This document shows positions 27,013 to 36,305 of a DNA stretch of 64,000 bases, piece after piece; position 1 is the stretch's first letter, and each line of letters starts with the position of its first letter. Under the pieces are notes generated by a model that did no database searches, was not told where the DNA came from, and saw nothing but the letters and a program-made list of their open reading frames with translations. Source of the stretch: Sphingobacterium sp. CZ-UAM. GTDB taxonomy: Bacteria > Bacteroidota > Bacteroidia > Sphingobacteriales > Sphingobacteriaceae. The DNA lies in NCBI RefSeq assembly GCF_002000245.1, contig NZ_MTCM01000005.1, forward strand, positions 186,001 through 250,000, read 5' to 3'. The position numbers and the translations under genes are program-made.

Positions 27013-28275
27013 TTAATAGTGACATTTACCACACTCAAGACCACCGATCATGGCTGCAGTCATTTTTTCACCTTTCTTAATTCTTTCGTGTGCCTTGATC
27101 AAATCTTCATAATATTTATTATCCGATTTGATATCTGTCTTTTTGTGACAGTCCACACACCATTTCATTGTCAATGGAGAGTATTGATATACTTCTTCCA
27201 TATTTTGGATCGGCCCGTGACAAGTCTGACACTCTACTCCTGCTACCACAACGTGTTGTGAGTGATTGAAGTAAGCGAAATCAGGCAAGTTATGGATACG
27301 AACCCATTGAATTGGCTTCGGATTGTTACCATAAGTACGTGTCTCAGGATTCCAATCTAACGCACGGTAGATTTTAGCAATTTCTGGTGAGATTTCACCA
27401 TCATAATGCTCTGATGCAGTGATTGTATTGTGACAGTTCATACACACATTGGCCGATGGAATAGACGCATTTTTAGATTTAAATGCACCACCGTGACAGT
27501 ATTGACACTCAATTTTATTTACACCAGCGTGGATTTGGTGCGAGAACTTGATCGGTTGAACAGGTTTGTAACCTTCGTGAACACCTACGTTCCACATTGT
27601 TTTCCAACCACCAACTGCCAAAAGAGCAACAAGCATCAACACGGTAAATCCAACTAATTTTTTGTTTTTAACGAATGCTTTCGCAAACTTCACAAAACGT
27701 TGATTGTCCTCAGGCTCTTGTTGCGCAGCAATAGCTTCCTGATTCTTAGCAATTACATTTTCTAAGGTACGGATCACACGGTTCAACACCACGATCACGA
27801 CAACCGCCAAAACAACAACCGCGATCAAGCCCAAGATCATGAACATAGACGCATTGTCATCTTTTGCAGCAGCACCAGCAGCACCAGCTTCTTTCGGCTT
27901 CTCTACTGAGGCATCTTTGATAAACGCAATGACAGATTTAATCTGATCGTCAGATAAATCCGTAAAAGAAGTCATCACAGATTTGTTGTACTCTTCGAAG
28001 ATTTTAACAGCCTCAGCATCACCTGTAGCGATTAAAGCTTGAGAGTTACGGATCCATTTGATCAACCATTCTTCAGATTTTGTATCTGGAACTCCTTTCA
28101 AAGCAGGACCAACTACTTTTCTGTCAATGGCGTGACAGGATGTACACTTAGATTTGAAGATTTTTTCACCTTCCTTGACATCTTGCGCATGCAACGTCGT
28201 AACGGCAAATAATAGCATCAAACTCGTTGACACCACCCTCGCAAGGCTTCCCAAAACGGATGAGATAGTTCTCAT
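27013..28275 (-). CDS. actA: Alternative complex III subunit ActA (hexaheme cytochrome c)
   Basis: This 420-residue cytochrome has an N-terminal signal and then a monoheme class I domain with CTSCHAID (about 45). A membrane helix (about 145-170) and a second hydrophobic stretch (about 205-225) follow. The pentaheme domain has CQYCH, CMNCH, CQTCH, CVDCH and the C-terminal CGKCHY. That gives six CxxCH motifs, one more than the pentaheme ActA described for Rhodothermus. It is the first gene of the cluster; I chose MRTISSVLG at 28275, three codons after the first ATG. Confidence 0.93.
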   Translation of the reverse strand: MRTISSVLGSLARVVSTSLMLLFAVTTLHAQDVKEGEKIFKSKCTSCHAIDRKVVGPALKGVPDTKSEEWLIKWIRNSQALIATGDAEAVKIFEEYNKSVMTSFTDLSDDQIKSVIAFIKDASVEKPKEAGAAGAAAKDDNASMFMILGLIAVVVLAVVVIVVLNRVIRTLENVIAKNQEAIAAQQEPEDNQRFVKFAKAFVKNKKLVGFTVLMLVALLAVGGWKTMWNVGVHEGYKPVQPIKFSHQIHAGVNKIECQYCHGGAFKSKNASIPSANVCMNCHNTITASEHYDGEISPEIAKIYRALDWNPETRTYGNNPKPIQWVRIHNLPDFAYFNHSQHVVVAGVECQTCHGPIQNMEEVYQYSPLTMKWCVDCHKKTDIKSDNKYYEDLIKAHERIKKGEKMTAAMIGGLECGKCHY

Positions 28276-28359
28276 ATTTAGCACTTTATACTATTTATTT
28301 GTGAATGTAAAAAATTAACTCCCATGGTTAAAGGAGCCACTACCCCCCTAACAATGCCA

Positions 28360-28392
28360 CAAAAGTATGATTTATTAACAAATCGCTGACAA
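28360..28392 (-). promoter_or_regulatory. Promoter of the act-oxidase operon
   Basis: On the minus strand TACTTTTG (28367-28360) matches TAnnTTTG, and TTG lies at 28392-28390, a 22-bp spacer. The predicted transcript starts near 28352, about 75 nt before actA. The rest of the 332-bp gap to msrB (28276-28607) is AT-rich; no gene or RNA was recognised in it. Confidence 0.55.
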
Positions 28393-28607
28393 TTTTGTGA
28401 CCTTTAATATCAATTTATAATCATTCTAAACAATTGCGTTTAAACCACGTTAAATCCCTATTATGCGAACGAAGTATATCAATTGCCTTAACTTTTCATC
28501 AGGGTACGCCTATCAAATATAAGACATTACTATGACAATTTAAAATACTTGAATATCAAGATAGTTCCGGGCTAAAAAAACATTTTTGATATTAATTCCG
28601 TAACTTT

Positions 28608-29084
28608 ATGGGTATGAAAATGCTATTATATAGCTACGGTATATGCTTGTTCCTCATAGGTTCTTCCTGTCAGGGGCAAGAGCATGTTAAACAGAAAACA
28701 AAAATGGAAACGAATAAAAAATATAACCCGTTAAGCAAAGAAGAGGAATATGTCATTGTACACAAAGGGACGGAGCGTCCTTTTACGGGAGAGCTTTTGG
28801 ACAACAAATCAAAAGGAACCTATATTTGCCGGCGTTGCGATAGCCCGCTCTATCGTTCGGAATCAAAATTTGAATCTGGCTGTGGCTGGCCGAGCTTTGA
28901 TGATGAGATCCCCAATGCAATCACCCGGATCACGGATGCAGACGGGCGCCGTACGGAAATTCTCTGCACAAACTGTGGCGCACACCTCGGGCATGTTTTT
29001 CTTGGGGAAGGCTTCACAGCGAAAAACACACGCCATTGCGTCAATTCCATTTCAATGAAATTCGTAGCGGATACTACAAAGTAA
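28608..29084 (+). CDS. msrB: Peptide-methionine (R)-S-oxide reductase, exported
   Basis: MsrB reduces methionine-R-sulfoxide in proteins. The 158-residue form begins with a signal ending in a lipobox (FLIGSSC, about residue 21), so it probably works in the periplasm as a lipoprotein. The zinc site uses ICRRC and LCTNCGAHLGH. ESGCGWPSFDDEI is the substrate-binding stretch and RHCVNS holds the catalytic Cys (C144). Its gene ends 11 bp inside the convergent LacI-type gene. Two further in-frame ATGs (28614, 28620) could be starts. Confidence 0.95.
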   Translation: MGMKMLLYSYGICLFLIGSSCQGQEHVKQKTKMETNKKYNPLSKEEEYVIVHKGTERPFTGELLDNKSKGTYICRRCDSPLYRSESKFESGCGWPSFDDEIPNAITRITDADGRRTEILCTNCGAHLGHVFLGEGFTAKNTRHCVNSISMKFVADTTK

Positions 29085-30084
29085 CCTTTGCTTTTGTCGA
29101 TTCGCGAATTTTCAGTTCACAAGGCAACACGAGCTTACGTGTTGCTTTTATTTTGCCCTGGAGACGGAGCAAAAGTATATTGATCAGGTTTTCGGCAATC
29201 TCCTTGATCGGTTGTGAAACAACGGTGATGGAAGGTTCCAATAGTTTAAAAACTGTATGGTCATCGAAGGCAATCATCGCTGGCATAACAAAATTATATT
29301 TCTTCGAAGCCTTCAATCCGGAAATCGCGAGATAATTGGTCGAAAATAAAAGAGCATCCAGACGGTTTTCACAAATAAAATCTTTTAGGGACTCCATTGC
29401 CTCGTCATCCGAAGCATCCATCTGCACCTTCTGAATGAAACTTTGCTGTTTATGATTATCCATTGCTTTGAGATAGCCCTCTGAGCGTTCCTTCATCTGG
29501 GTCTGATCCGAATATAACGATACAAAACCTATGCGCTTATACGCCTGTTGACAGAGATGACTTGTGGCGTCAAAAGCACCCTGAAAATTATCCGCTCCGA
29601 CATAGTCAGTCTCCAGGTTCGGAAAGTAACGGTCGAAAAGTACAACAGGAATATTACTTTGCTGCAATTGCTTGACAGTATCCTCCAAACCATCTGAAGG
29701 TGTAATGATAAAACCGTCCACCTGACGGTCGTAAAACATCTGGATCAGCTCCTTCGCCTTTTCTACATCGTTGTTGGTACTACAATAAATAATACGGTAC
29801 CCCTGCTCGTACACTTTGCTTTCGATCAGACGCGCAATATTGCCAAAAAACGGATTCGAGATGTCTTCGATAATCAAACCCAAAATCTTTGTCTTTCCGG
29901 TACGCAAGCTTTTCGCCAGTTCATTTGGCTTATACCCTACTTTCTTGACATAATCCAATACGCGCTTGGTCAACGCCTCGCTGATACGCTTCTCTTTTGC
30001 CTTGTCATTCAAAATAAAGGAGACTGTAGTTACAGAAATTCCCAACGCCTTTGCGATATCACTGATCAGAATACGTTTCTTCAT
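29074..30084 (-). CDS. LacI-family transcriptional regulator
   Basis: This 336-residue repressor has an N-terminal helix-turn-helix (ISDIAKALGISVTTVSFILN, residues 7-26) and hinge (YKPNELAKSLRTGKTK). A periplasmic-binding-protein-like effector domain (about 62-330) includes GLIIEDISNPFFGNIAR and a SITVVSQPIKEIAENLINIL C-terminal block. It is divergent from the GH92 mannosidase gene across a 143-bp gap with three TTACTAA sites, so it probably represses that gene and perhaps itself. The sugar effector is unknown. It overlaps msrB by 11 bp tail to tail. Confidence 0.93.
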   Translation of the reverse strand: MKKRILISDIAKALGISVTTVSFILNDKAKEKRISEALTKRVLDYVKKVGYKPNELAKSLRTGKTKILGLIIEDISNPFFGNIARLIESKVYEQGYRIIYCSTNNDVEKAKELIQMFYDRQVDGFIITPSDGLEDTVKQLQQSNIPVVLFDRYFPNLETDYVGADNFQGAFDATSHLCQQAYKRIGFVSLYSDQTQMKERSEGYLKAMDNHKQQSFIQKVQMDASDDEAMESLKDFICENRLDALLFSTNYLAISGLKASKKYNFVMPAMIAFDDHTVFKLLEPSITVVSQPIKEIAENLINILLLRLQGKIKATRKLVLPCELKIRESTKAKVTL

Positions 30085-30118
30085 GTAGAGTAGGTTTGTT
30101 AAGTTTTTATTTCGAAGA

Positions 30119-30197
30119 TTACTAAAGTAAAAAATTTAACGACAATTTACTAAAATAATAATAAAATTGCGCTAAAAGGTTTTATTTACTAATTTTA
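30119..30197 (+). promoter_or_regulatory. Promoter and candidate LacI operators before the GH92 gene
   Basis: TTG at 30167-30169 and TAATTTTA at 30190-30197 (20-bp spacer) form a plausible promoter for the mannosidase. The heptamer TTACTAA occurs three times, at 30119, 30147 and 30186. The last copy overlaps the -7 element, and the first is part of a palindrome, TTACTAAAGTAA (30119-30130). A repressor bound there would block RNA polymerase. Assignment to the divergent LacI protein is inferred. Confidence 0.45.
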
Positions 30198-30227
30198 AGC
30201 AGTTTCAAATACCCGAACACAAAACCT

Positions 30228-32510
30228 ATGACAGGAAATAAACTCATCACAACAGTGTTGGGCACGCTAATTTTACCATTTTGCGTTCAAGCTCAGCAAA
30301 ATTTAACACAATATGTCAACCCATTTATTGGGTCAGCAGATCACGGCCACGTATTTGTCGGAGCCAATGTACCCTTAGGTGCAGTACAGCTTGGGCCAAC
30401 GCAGATCCCACAGATCTGGGACAAATTCAATGGCTGGGATTGGTGCAGCGGCTACAATTACAAAAGCCAGGAAATTCTGGGCTTTACCCATACCCATCTG
30501 AGCGGAACCGGTATTGGCGACCTCAATGATCTGATGATCGTTCCGGCGAATGGCAAGCTGCAATTGACAGCAGCAGAATTCAACAAGATGAATACCGGCT
30601 ACGGTTCATCTTTCAAAAAAGAAAATGAAGTTGCTAAACCCGGATTCTACAGCGCCTATCTGGATGACTATAAAGTGCAGGCTAATCTCACCGCTACGGA
30701 AAGAGTGGGCTACCACCAGTACGTTTACGAAAAAACAGACAACGCCCATATTTTGGTTGACCTGGGTTACCACATCAATTGGGATAAAGCAACGGATACC
30801 TATATCAAACAGGTCAATGATTCCACCTTCGTTGGTTACCGTTTTTCGACAGGCTGGGCCAGTGACCAAAAATTATACTTTGCCATAAAAACTTCGCAGC
30901 CTATCCAAAAGGTTAGATTCTTTGATGGCAAAGACGAAAAATTCGGTCAGACGACCTTCAAAGGACAAGCGATCAAAGCAGCGCTTTTCTTCAATGCGGC
31001 TAAAAACAAGAATATTGAACTGAAAGTGGGTATTTCTCCCGTCAGCTCCACCAATGCCTTAAATAATATCAATGCGGAGATTCCGGGCTGGAATTTTGAA
31101 AAGGTAAAACAAGAAGCCGATCAACGTTGGAACAAAACCCTGAACAAAATCCAGTTTGAAGCGGATAAGGACACCAAGACCATTTTCTATACCGCGCTAT
31201 ACCACACTTACTTCGCACCGACAATTTTCAACGATGCAAACGGTGATTATATGGGTACAGATAAACAGGTTTACGAAAAACAAGATTTTGTCAATCACAC
31301 CGTATTCTCCCTATGGGATACCTATCGTGGACTTCATCCACTGATGACCATCCTGGAGGACCGCAAGATCAATCAGGATTTTATCAAAACCATGCTTGCG
31401 ATCTATCAGCAACAGGGAAAATTACCGATGTGGCATTTGCAGGGCAATGAAACCAATACCATGGTCGGTTTGCCTGCCATTCCCGTGATTGCAGACGCTT
31501 TCTTAAAAGGAATCATCGACGAGAAGGATTATCCTTTGGTATGGGAAGCGGTCAAAACAACCGCCATGGGCAATGACCATGGATTGAAATTTGCACGCGA
31601 CCTGACATATATTCCCATCGACAGTATGCCGAACGAATCCGTTGCCTGGGCATTGGAATACGCAATCGCTGATTTCGGCGCTTACAAAATTGCAGAGAAA
31701 TTAGGAAAGACCGAAGATGCCGCTTATTTCAAAAAACGCTATAAACTATACGAACAATATTTCGATAAAGAAGTTGGTCACTTTGTGGGTAAAAAAGCCA
31801 ATGGTGACTTCCGCAGGCCTTTTGATCCCTTAATGGCCAAGCACCGTGAAAATGATTACTGTGAAGGAAATGCATGGCAATATACGTGGTTGGTACCACA
31901 AGACGTGACAGGTTTGATCAATCTTTTTGGTGGCGAACAGCAATTTTTAAAGAAACTGGATTACTTTACCACAATGTCTTCTGATCTCGGTGGAGAAGCT
32001 TCCCCGGATATCTCAGGACTAATCGGCCAATACGCACAAGGGAATGAGCCCAATCACCATATCCCCTACTTATATGCTTACGCGGGACAACCCTGGAAAG
32101 GTGCTGCATTGGCACGTAAAGCAATGACCGAATTCTATACCAATACACCAGCAGGACTTTGCGGTAACGATGACGTCGGTCAGATGAGCGCATGGTACGT
32201 ATTCTCAGCGATGGGATTCTATCCATTGAATGCCATGAGCGGTGTGTATGTATTTGGTTCACCGATGATGGAACATGCCAACATCAATTTGCCAAATGGC
32301 AAAACTTTAGCGATCACCGTTAAAAACCAAGGTAAAGCAAACCAATACATCAAATCGATCAAATTGGATGGAAAGCCTTACAGCAAGACTTTCATCACAC
32401 ATGCACAATTGCTACAGGGTGGTCAGATGGAAATTGAGATGAGCGCTACACCGAACAAGAACTTCGGAAAGAACAAAGCAGACAGACCGACAAGCGTTGA
32501 CAATAATTAA
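30228..32510 (+). CDS. GH92 family alpha-mannosidase
   Basis: This exported glycosidase of 760 residues has a signal peptide (about 1-22, ending VQAQQ). The N-terminal beta domain starts YVNPFIGSADHGHVFVGAN, the GH92 hallmark, with PLGAVQLGP after it. The C-terminal (alpha/alpha)6 domain contains TVFSLWDTYRGLHPLM, MWHLQGNETNTMVG, YCEGNAWQYTW and GNDDVGQMSAWYVFSAMG, the calcium and catalytic regions of the family. GH92 enzymes are Ca2+-dependent exo-alpha-mannosidases, often alpha-1,2, acting on N-glycans or yeast mannan. The gene stands alone under the divergent LacI regulator. Confidence 0.95.
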   Translation: MTGNKLITTVLGTLILPFCVQAQQNLTQYVNPFIGSADHGHVFVGANVPLGAVQLGPTQIPQIWDKFNGWDWCSGYNYKSQEILGFTHTHLSGTGIGDLNDLMIVPANGKLQLTAAEFNKMNTGYGSSFKKENEVAKPGFYSAYLDDYKVQANLTATERVGYHQYVYEKTDNAHILVDLGYHINWDKATDTYIKQVNDSTFVGYRFSTGWASDQKLYFAIKTSQPIQKVRFFDGKDEKFGQTTFKGQAIKAALFFNAAKNKNIELKVGISPVSSTNALNNINAEIPGWNFEKVKQEADQRWNKTLNKIQFEADKDTKTIFYTALYHTYFAPTIFNDANGDYMGTDKQVYEKQDFVNHTVFSLWDTYRGLHPLMTILEDRKINQDFIKTMLAIYQQQGKLPMWHLQGNETNTMVGLPAIPVIADAFLKGIIDEKDYPLVWEAVKTTAMGNDHGLKFARDLTYIPIDSMPNESVAWALEYAIADFGAYKIAEKLGKTEDAAYFKKRYKLYEQYFDKEVGHFVGKKANGDFRRPFDPLMAKHRENDYCEGNAWQYTWLVPQDVTGLINLFGGEQQFLKKLDYFTTMSSDLGGEASPDISGLIGQYAQGNEPNHHIPYLYAYAGQPWKGAALARKAMTEFYTNTPAGLCGNDDVGQMSAWYVFSAMGFYPLNAMSGVYVFGSPMMEHANINLPNGKTLAITVKNQGKANQYIKSIKLDGKPYSKTFITHAQLLQGGQMEIEMSATPNKNFGKNKADRPTSVDNN

Positions 32511-32587
32511 CTGAAAAATTGTCAGCAAAACATTCATGGATTAATATTTGTTAATACCTTAATATATAAAATTAAGGAGAACAAAAA

Positions 32588-32914
32588 ATGGCAGATTACA
32601 AAAACATCAATATACAAGATATTCCTGATGGGGGCGAAAATCCAAAAGACTTCTATGAAAGTTTCAAAGAGAAGTTAGAAGACTTGGAGACCTTCCCAAA
32701 AGACTATACCTACAAGTTTATCTTACCAAAGGATCAGGATCAATTCAACCAGATCCAGGCTGTATTTGATGATACTGATGCAAGCTTTGATTTCAAAGAC
32801 TCCAAGACAGGAAAATACACCTCGATCACGGTTAATGTAAATGTAAAAGATGCCGATCAGGTCATTTACTTCTACAAAGAAGTAGCCAAGATAAAAGGCG
32901 TTATTATGCTATAA
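32588..32914 (+). CDS. DUF493 (YbeD-like) family protein
   Basis: This 108-residue soluble protein has the YbeD/DUF493 ferredoxin-like (ACT-like) fold region: FPKDYTYKFILPKDQDQF, followed by a beta-alpha-beta pattern ending VKDADQVIYFYKEVAKIKGV. The N-terminal 25 residues are acidic. Family members are proposed to be small-molecule or protein-binding regulators; the exact role is unknown. It follows the mannosidase by 77 bp with an A-rich AAGGAGA sequence before the ATG, and ends at a strong terminator. Confidence 0.85.
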   Translation: MADYKNINIQDIPDGGENPKDFYESFKEKLEDLETFPKDYTYKFILPKDQDQFNQIQAVFDDTDASFDFKDSKTGKYTSITVNVNVKDADQVIYFYKEVAKIKGVIML

Positions 32915-32954
32915 AACAAAGCCGGCTGTCGAAATGACAGCCGGCTTTGTTTTA
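32912..32954. terminator. Strong terminator after DUF493 gene
   Basis: TAAAACAAAGCCGGCTGTC pairs perfectly over 19 bp with GACAGCCGGCTTTGTTTTA around a 5-nt loop. It overlaps the stop codon of the DUF493 gene by 3 bp and ends 27 bp before the stop of the convergent gene, so it may serve both. Confidence 0.9.
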
Positions 32955-32980
32955 TAGCTATATTAATGGCCTTAGTCCCC

Positions 32981-33928
32981 CTATTTTAACAGCACAACAT
33001 CAAGCCGATAATCGCCACTAAATCTTTTACTATCATAGTGCAGCTTGAATAGCTTGAGGGCAGTCTCATCCTGTAGGGAATTTAAGATTCGTTTGACATC
33101 TTTTCGTTCAACAAACTGTTTCCAATTGTTTTTCCGATCATAGAAAAAGGACATCTGTCCCTTCATGCTATTTCCGGCCGCGCCCAGCGCATATAACTTC
33201 GTTTCACTGAACAGTATATTAAAATAGTCGTTATATACCAAGCAATCAAGCATAATCTCTTTATTTTTATTAGCCATCCAGTCAAATCGATACGAACAGT
33301 ACATCGGCTTCCCATAGTAAATACCAGGTTTATGAGGAATCTTGATCTCCGCAAAAAATTGCTTGAGCAATTCCACCACCGCAGGCTCACCATCGTACGC
33401 TAAGGGCAAAGAGCTAAGCTCACAATCCATATATAAGGTAAAAGAAGACAGATTGAGGCCCCAGCGTCCTTGACGATCCAACAAAAACTTGGACAAACGC
33501 TCCAAAAGTAGTGACATGCCGCCCCTGAATTCGCCCGGCACGGAAAGAGCATCAAAGTGTCTTGCCTCATTAAATTTATAACGTTTTTCATACATATCTA
33601 TCACAAAGCGGTTATATTCCTGATCAAAATTAACATAAAGCTCGTCTATCATGGAATCTCTGATAGCTTTATCCTTTAGAATTAACCTATTAAAAGGCCA
33701 AAATGAATCCTGTTTATAGGGCCACAAAATGGCATGCCCCAGCTTATAAAACTCATAGCGTCCCTTGGGCAAGATCAATTTATTCTGATTTGCATAATCT
33801 TGTATAGCAATGGAAAGATTCCGAAATTTATCGCCATAAGACAATTGACCGTAAACGGACAGATGCAATAGCATAAGCGCGAGTATCAGATTCGATTTAA
33901 ACACTACCGTGCGAAATATACCTTTCAT
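32981..33928 (-). CDS. Secreted protein of unknown function
   Basis: This 315-residue protein has a signal peptide (MKGIFRTVVF..., hydrophobic core about 13-24, cleavage near VYGQ). The frame is open to 33961, but that longer start would overlap the pnp terminator, so the Met at 33928 is preferred. No membrane helix follows. The body is rich in Tyr/Phe/Asp/Lys with no repeats or known catalytic motif. I do not recognise the family. It lies downstream of pnp on the same strand but behind a terminator, so it probably has its own promoter. Confidence 0.7.
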   Translation of the reverse strand: MKGIFRTVVFKSNLILALMLLHLSVYGQLSYGDKFRNLSIAIQDYANQNKLILPKGRYEFYKLGHAILWPYKQDSFWPFNRLILKDKAIRDSMIDELYVNFDQEYNRFVIDMYEKRYKFNEARHFDALSVPGEFRGGMSLLLERLSKFLLDRQGRWGLNLSSFTLYMDCELSSLPLAYDGEPAVVELLKQFFAEIKIPHKPGIYYGKPMYCSYRFDWMANKNKEIMLDCLVYNDYFNILFSETKLYALGAAGNSMKGQMSFFYDRKNNWKQFVERKDVKRILNSLQDETALKLFKLHYDSKRFSGDYRLDVVLLK

Positions 33929-33961
33929 AGGATAACGATGTAAGCAAGTCCTATTTTCCAT

Positions 33962-33993
33962 AAAAAAAGCCCGCTATTTAGCGGGCTTTTTTA
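33962..33993 (-). terminator. Terminator of pnp
   Basis: AAAAAAGCCCGC and GCGGGCTTTTTT pair around TATTTA. Read on the minus strand it lies about 20 bp after the pnp stop and ends in a T-tract. Confidence 0.88.
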
Positions 33994-34012
33994 TAGTAAA
34001 TTCAATATAAGT

Positions 34013-36199
34013 TTATTCCTGACCGGCACCAGCTACGGGAGCTTCGCCGTTCGGCTTATCTTGTTTTGGTTTATCTTCTTTTGGAGGACGAGGCAATAAA
34101 GCTTTACGTGAAAGTTTCATTTTACCTTGTTTGTCAATATCCAATAATTTAACCGTTACTTTATCACCTTCCTTGAAGATTCCGTCCATTGTTTCAAGTC
34201 GTTTCCAGTCAATTTCAGAGATGTGCAACAAACCATCTTTACCCGGCATAATCTCAACAAATGCACCAAACGGCATAATTGATTTTACTTTACCTTCGTA
34301 AGTTTCACCGATCTCAGGTTTAGATGCAATCGCTTTGATACGGCCTACCGCATCATCAATTGCTGCTTTATTATCCGCAAACACCTGTACGACACCCTTG
34401 TTATCAACCTCCTCGATAGAGATTGTTGCACCAGTCTCACGTTGCATTTCTTGGATGATCTTACCACCTGGGCCGATTACAGCACCGATAAATTCTTTAT
34501 CGATCAATAACTGAACAATACGAGGTGCATGTGGTTTGTAGTCTTCACGTGGAGCAGAAATAGTTTTCTTCATTTCACCTAAGATGTGTAAACGAGCTTC
34601 TTTTGCTTGATCCAAAGCCTGGGTCAACACTTCCCATTTCAAACCATTGATTTTTAAGTCCATCTGACAAGCAACAATACCTTTTTCAGTACCTGTCACT
34701 TTAAAGTCCATGTCACCTAAGTGATCTTCATCACCTAAGATATCCGATAAAATTGCATATTTACCGGTTTTCTCATCGGAGATCAATCCCATTGCGATAC
34801 CAGATACAGGAGCTTTCAATTTCACACCAGCATCCAAAAGAGCCAATGTACCGGCACATACCGTCGCCATAGACGAAGAACCATTGGATTCCAAAATATC
34901 AGAAACCACACGGATTGTATACGGGTTTTCATTATCTGCAGGTAATACTTGTTTCAATGAACGCATGGCCAAGTTACCATGACCAACTTCACGACGGCCT
35001 GGACCTCTGTTTGGTCTGACTTCACCTGTAGAGAATGCAGGGAAGTTGTAGTGAAGGATAAATTTGTTATAACCGTTGATAAAAGCACCATCGATCATTT
35101 GTTCATCGTCTTTAGCACCTAAAGTAACTGAAGTCAATGACTGTGTTTCACCACGTGTAAATACAGCTGAACCGTGTGCAGCAGGTAAGTAATCTACTTC
35201 TGACCAGATTGGACGCACTGTACGAACGTCACGGCCATCCAAACGAATTCCTTCGTCCAGGACAAGGTTACGGACAGCATCGTACTGAACATCGTGGAAA
35301 TATTTTTTAAACAAGAATGCTGTATCATCATCCAATTCCTCAGGCATTGTTGCTCTATATTCTTCTGCAATCTTCGCAAAATTTTCAGAACGCTCATGTT
35401 TCGCTGAAGCAGATTTTGCGATAGCGTAAACTTTATCATACGTAGCTGCAAAAATTGAATCTCTCAATTCAAGGTTTTCAGGCTCGTGGTTATATTCGCG
35501 TTTTACAGTTTTACCGACTAGATTCGCCAATTCAACCTGTGCTGCGATTTGTTTTTTGATCGCTTCATGAGCAAAAGCAATTGCTTCTACCATTTCAGCT
35601 TCGGAAATTTCTTTGGCTTCACCCTCAACCATACCGATATCTTGTGCAGAGCCGGCAACAATAAATTCTAAAGAGGCGTTTTCCAGTTCAGATAATTTTG
35701 GATTGATCACCAATTGACCGTCAATCTTCGCTACACGAACCTCTGAAATAGGACCATTGAAAGGAATATCAGATACTGCGATTGCTGCAGAAGCCGCCAA
35801 ACCCGCTAAAGCGTCAGGCATAATATCTTTATCTGCAGAAATCAAGCTAATCTGAACTTGTGTATCTGCGTGATAGTTTTCAGGGAATAAAGGACGTAAT
35901 GCACGATCTACCAAACGGGAAATCAATACCTCATAGTCTGATAATCTAGCCTCACGGCGTAAGAAACCACCTGGGATACGACCTGTAGCCGCATATTTCT
36001 CTTGATAATCTACTGAAAGTGGTAAAAAATCAACACCAGATTTAGCTTCTTTGGCAGAAACGACAGTTGCTAGCAACATCGTATCACCTTGTTTTAACAC
36101 TACAGCACCATCAGCCTGTTTTGCCAATTTCCCTGTAGACAATTCGATCTGGGTGCCATTACCCATATCGATGGTCGTTTTAATTTCGTTGTAATTCAT
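34013..36199 (-). CDS. pnp: Polyribonucleotide nucleotidyltransferase (PNPase)
   Basis: PNPase degrades RNA 3' to 5' using phosphate, in the cytoplasm. The 728-residue protein has two RNase PH domains (about 10-230 and 310-550) with an alpha-helical linker. FTRGETQSLTSVTLG and SDILGDEDHLGDMDFKVTG carry the phosphate-binding and catalytic Asp residues of the second domain. The KH domain has GAVIGPGGKIIQEM (about 570) and the S1 domain GKVKSIMPFGAFVEIMPGKD (about 625-690). A short Pro/Lys-rich tail ends the chain. It lies near rpsO, as in many bacteria, but a DUF6266 gene on the opposite strand separates them. Confidence 0.97.
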   Translation of the reverse strand: MNYNEIKTTIDMGNGTQIELSTGKLAKQADGAVVLKQGDTMLLATVVSAKEAKSGVDFLPLSVDYQEKYAATGRIPGGFLRREARLSDYEVLISRLVDRALRPLFPENYHADTQVQISLISADKDIMPDALAGLAASAAIAVSDIPFNGPISEVRVAKIDGQLVINPKLSELENASLEFIVAGSAQDIGMVEGEAKEISEAEMVEAIAFAHEAIKKQIAAQVELANLVGKTVKREYNHEPENLELRDSIFAATYDKVYAIAKSASAKHERSENFAKIAEEYRATMPEELDDDTAFLFKKYFHDVQYDAVRNLVLDEGIRLDGRDVRTVRPIWSEVDYLPAAHGSAVFTRGETQSLTSVTLGAKDDEQMIDGAFINGYNKFILHYNFPAFSTGEVRPNRGPGRREVGHGNLAMRSLKQVLPADNENPYTIRVVSDILESNGSSSMATVCAGTLALLDAGVKLKAPVSGIAMGLISDEKTGKYAILSDILGDEDHLGDMDFKVTGTEKGIVACQMDLKINGLKWEVLTQALDQAKEARLHILGEMKKTISAPREDYKPHAPRIVQLLIDKEFIGAVIGPGGKIIQEMQRETGATISIEEVDNKGVVQVFADNKAAIDDAVGRIKAIASKPEIGETYEGKVKSIMPFGAFVEIMPGKDGLLHISEIDWKRLETMDGIFKEGDKVTVKLLDIDKQGKMKLSRKALLPRPPKEDKPKQDKPNGEAPVAGAGQE

Positions 36200-36272
36200 T
36201 TAATCTTGTTTTTGACACGCTTTTCATCTTGTTGGCAGCGTGCCGATATTTTAAATACGTTAGATTTCAGCA

Positions 36273-36305
36273 CAAAGGTAAATTAAAATATTAAGATTAA
36301 TGCAA
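36273..36305 (-). promoter_or_regulatory. pnp promoter
   Basis: On the minus strand TACCTTTG (36280-36273) matches TAnnTTTG. A TTG occurs at 36305-36303, with a 22-bp spacer. Transcription would start about 65 nt before the pnp ATG. Confidence 0.5.
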
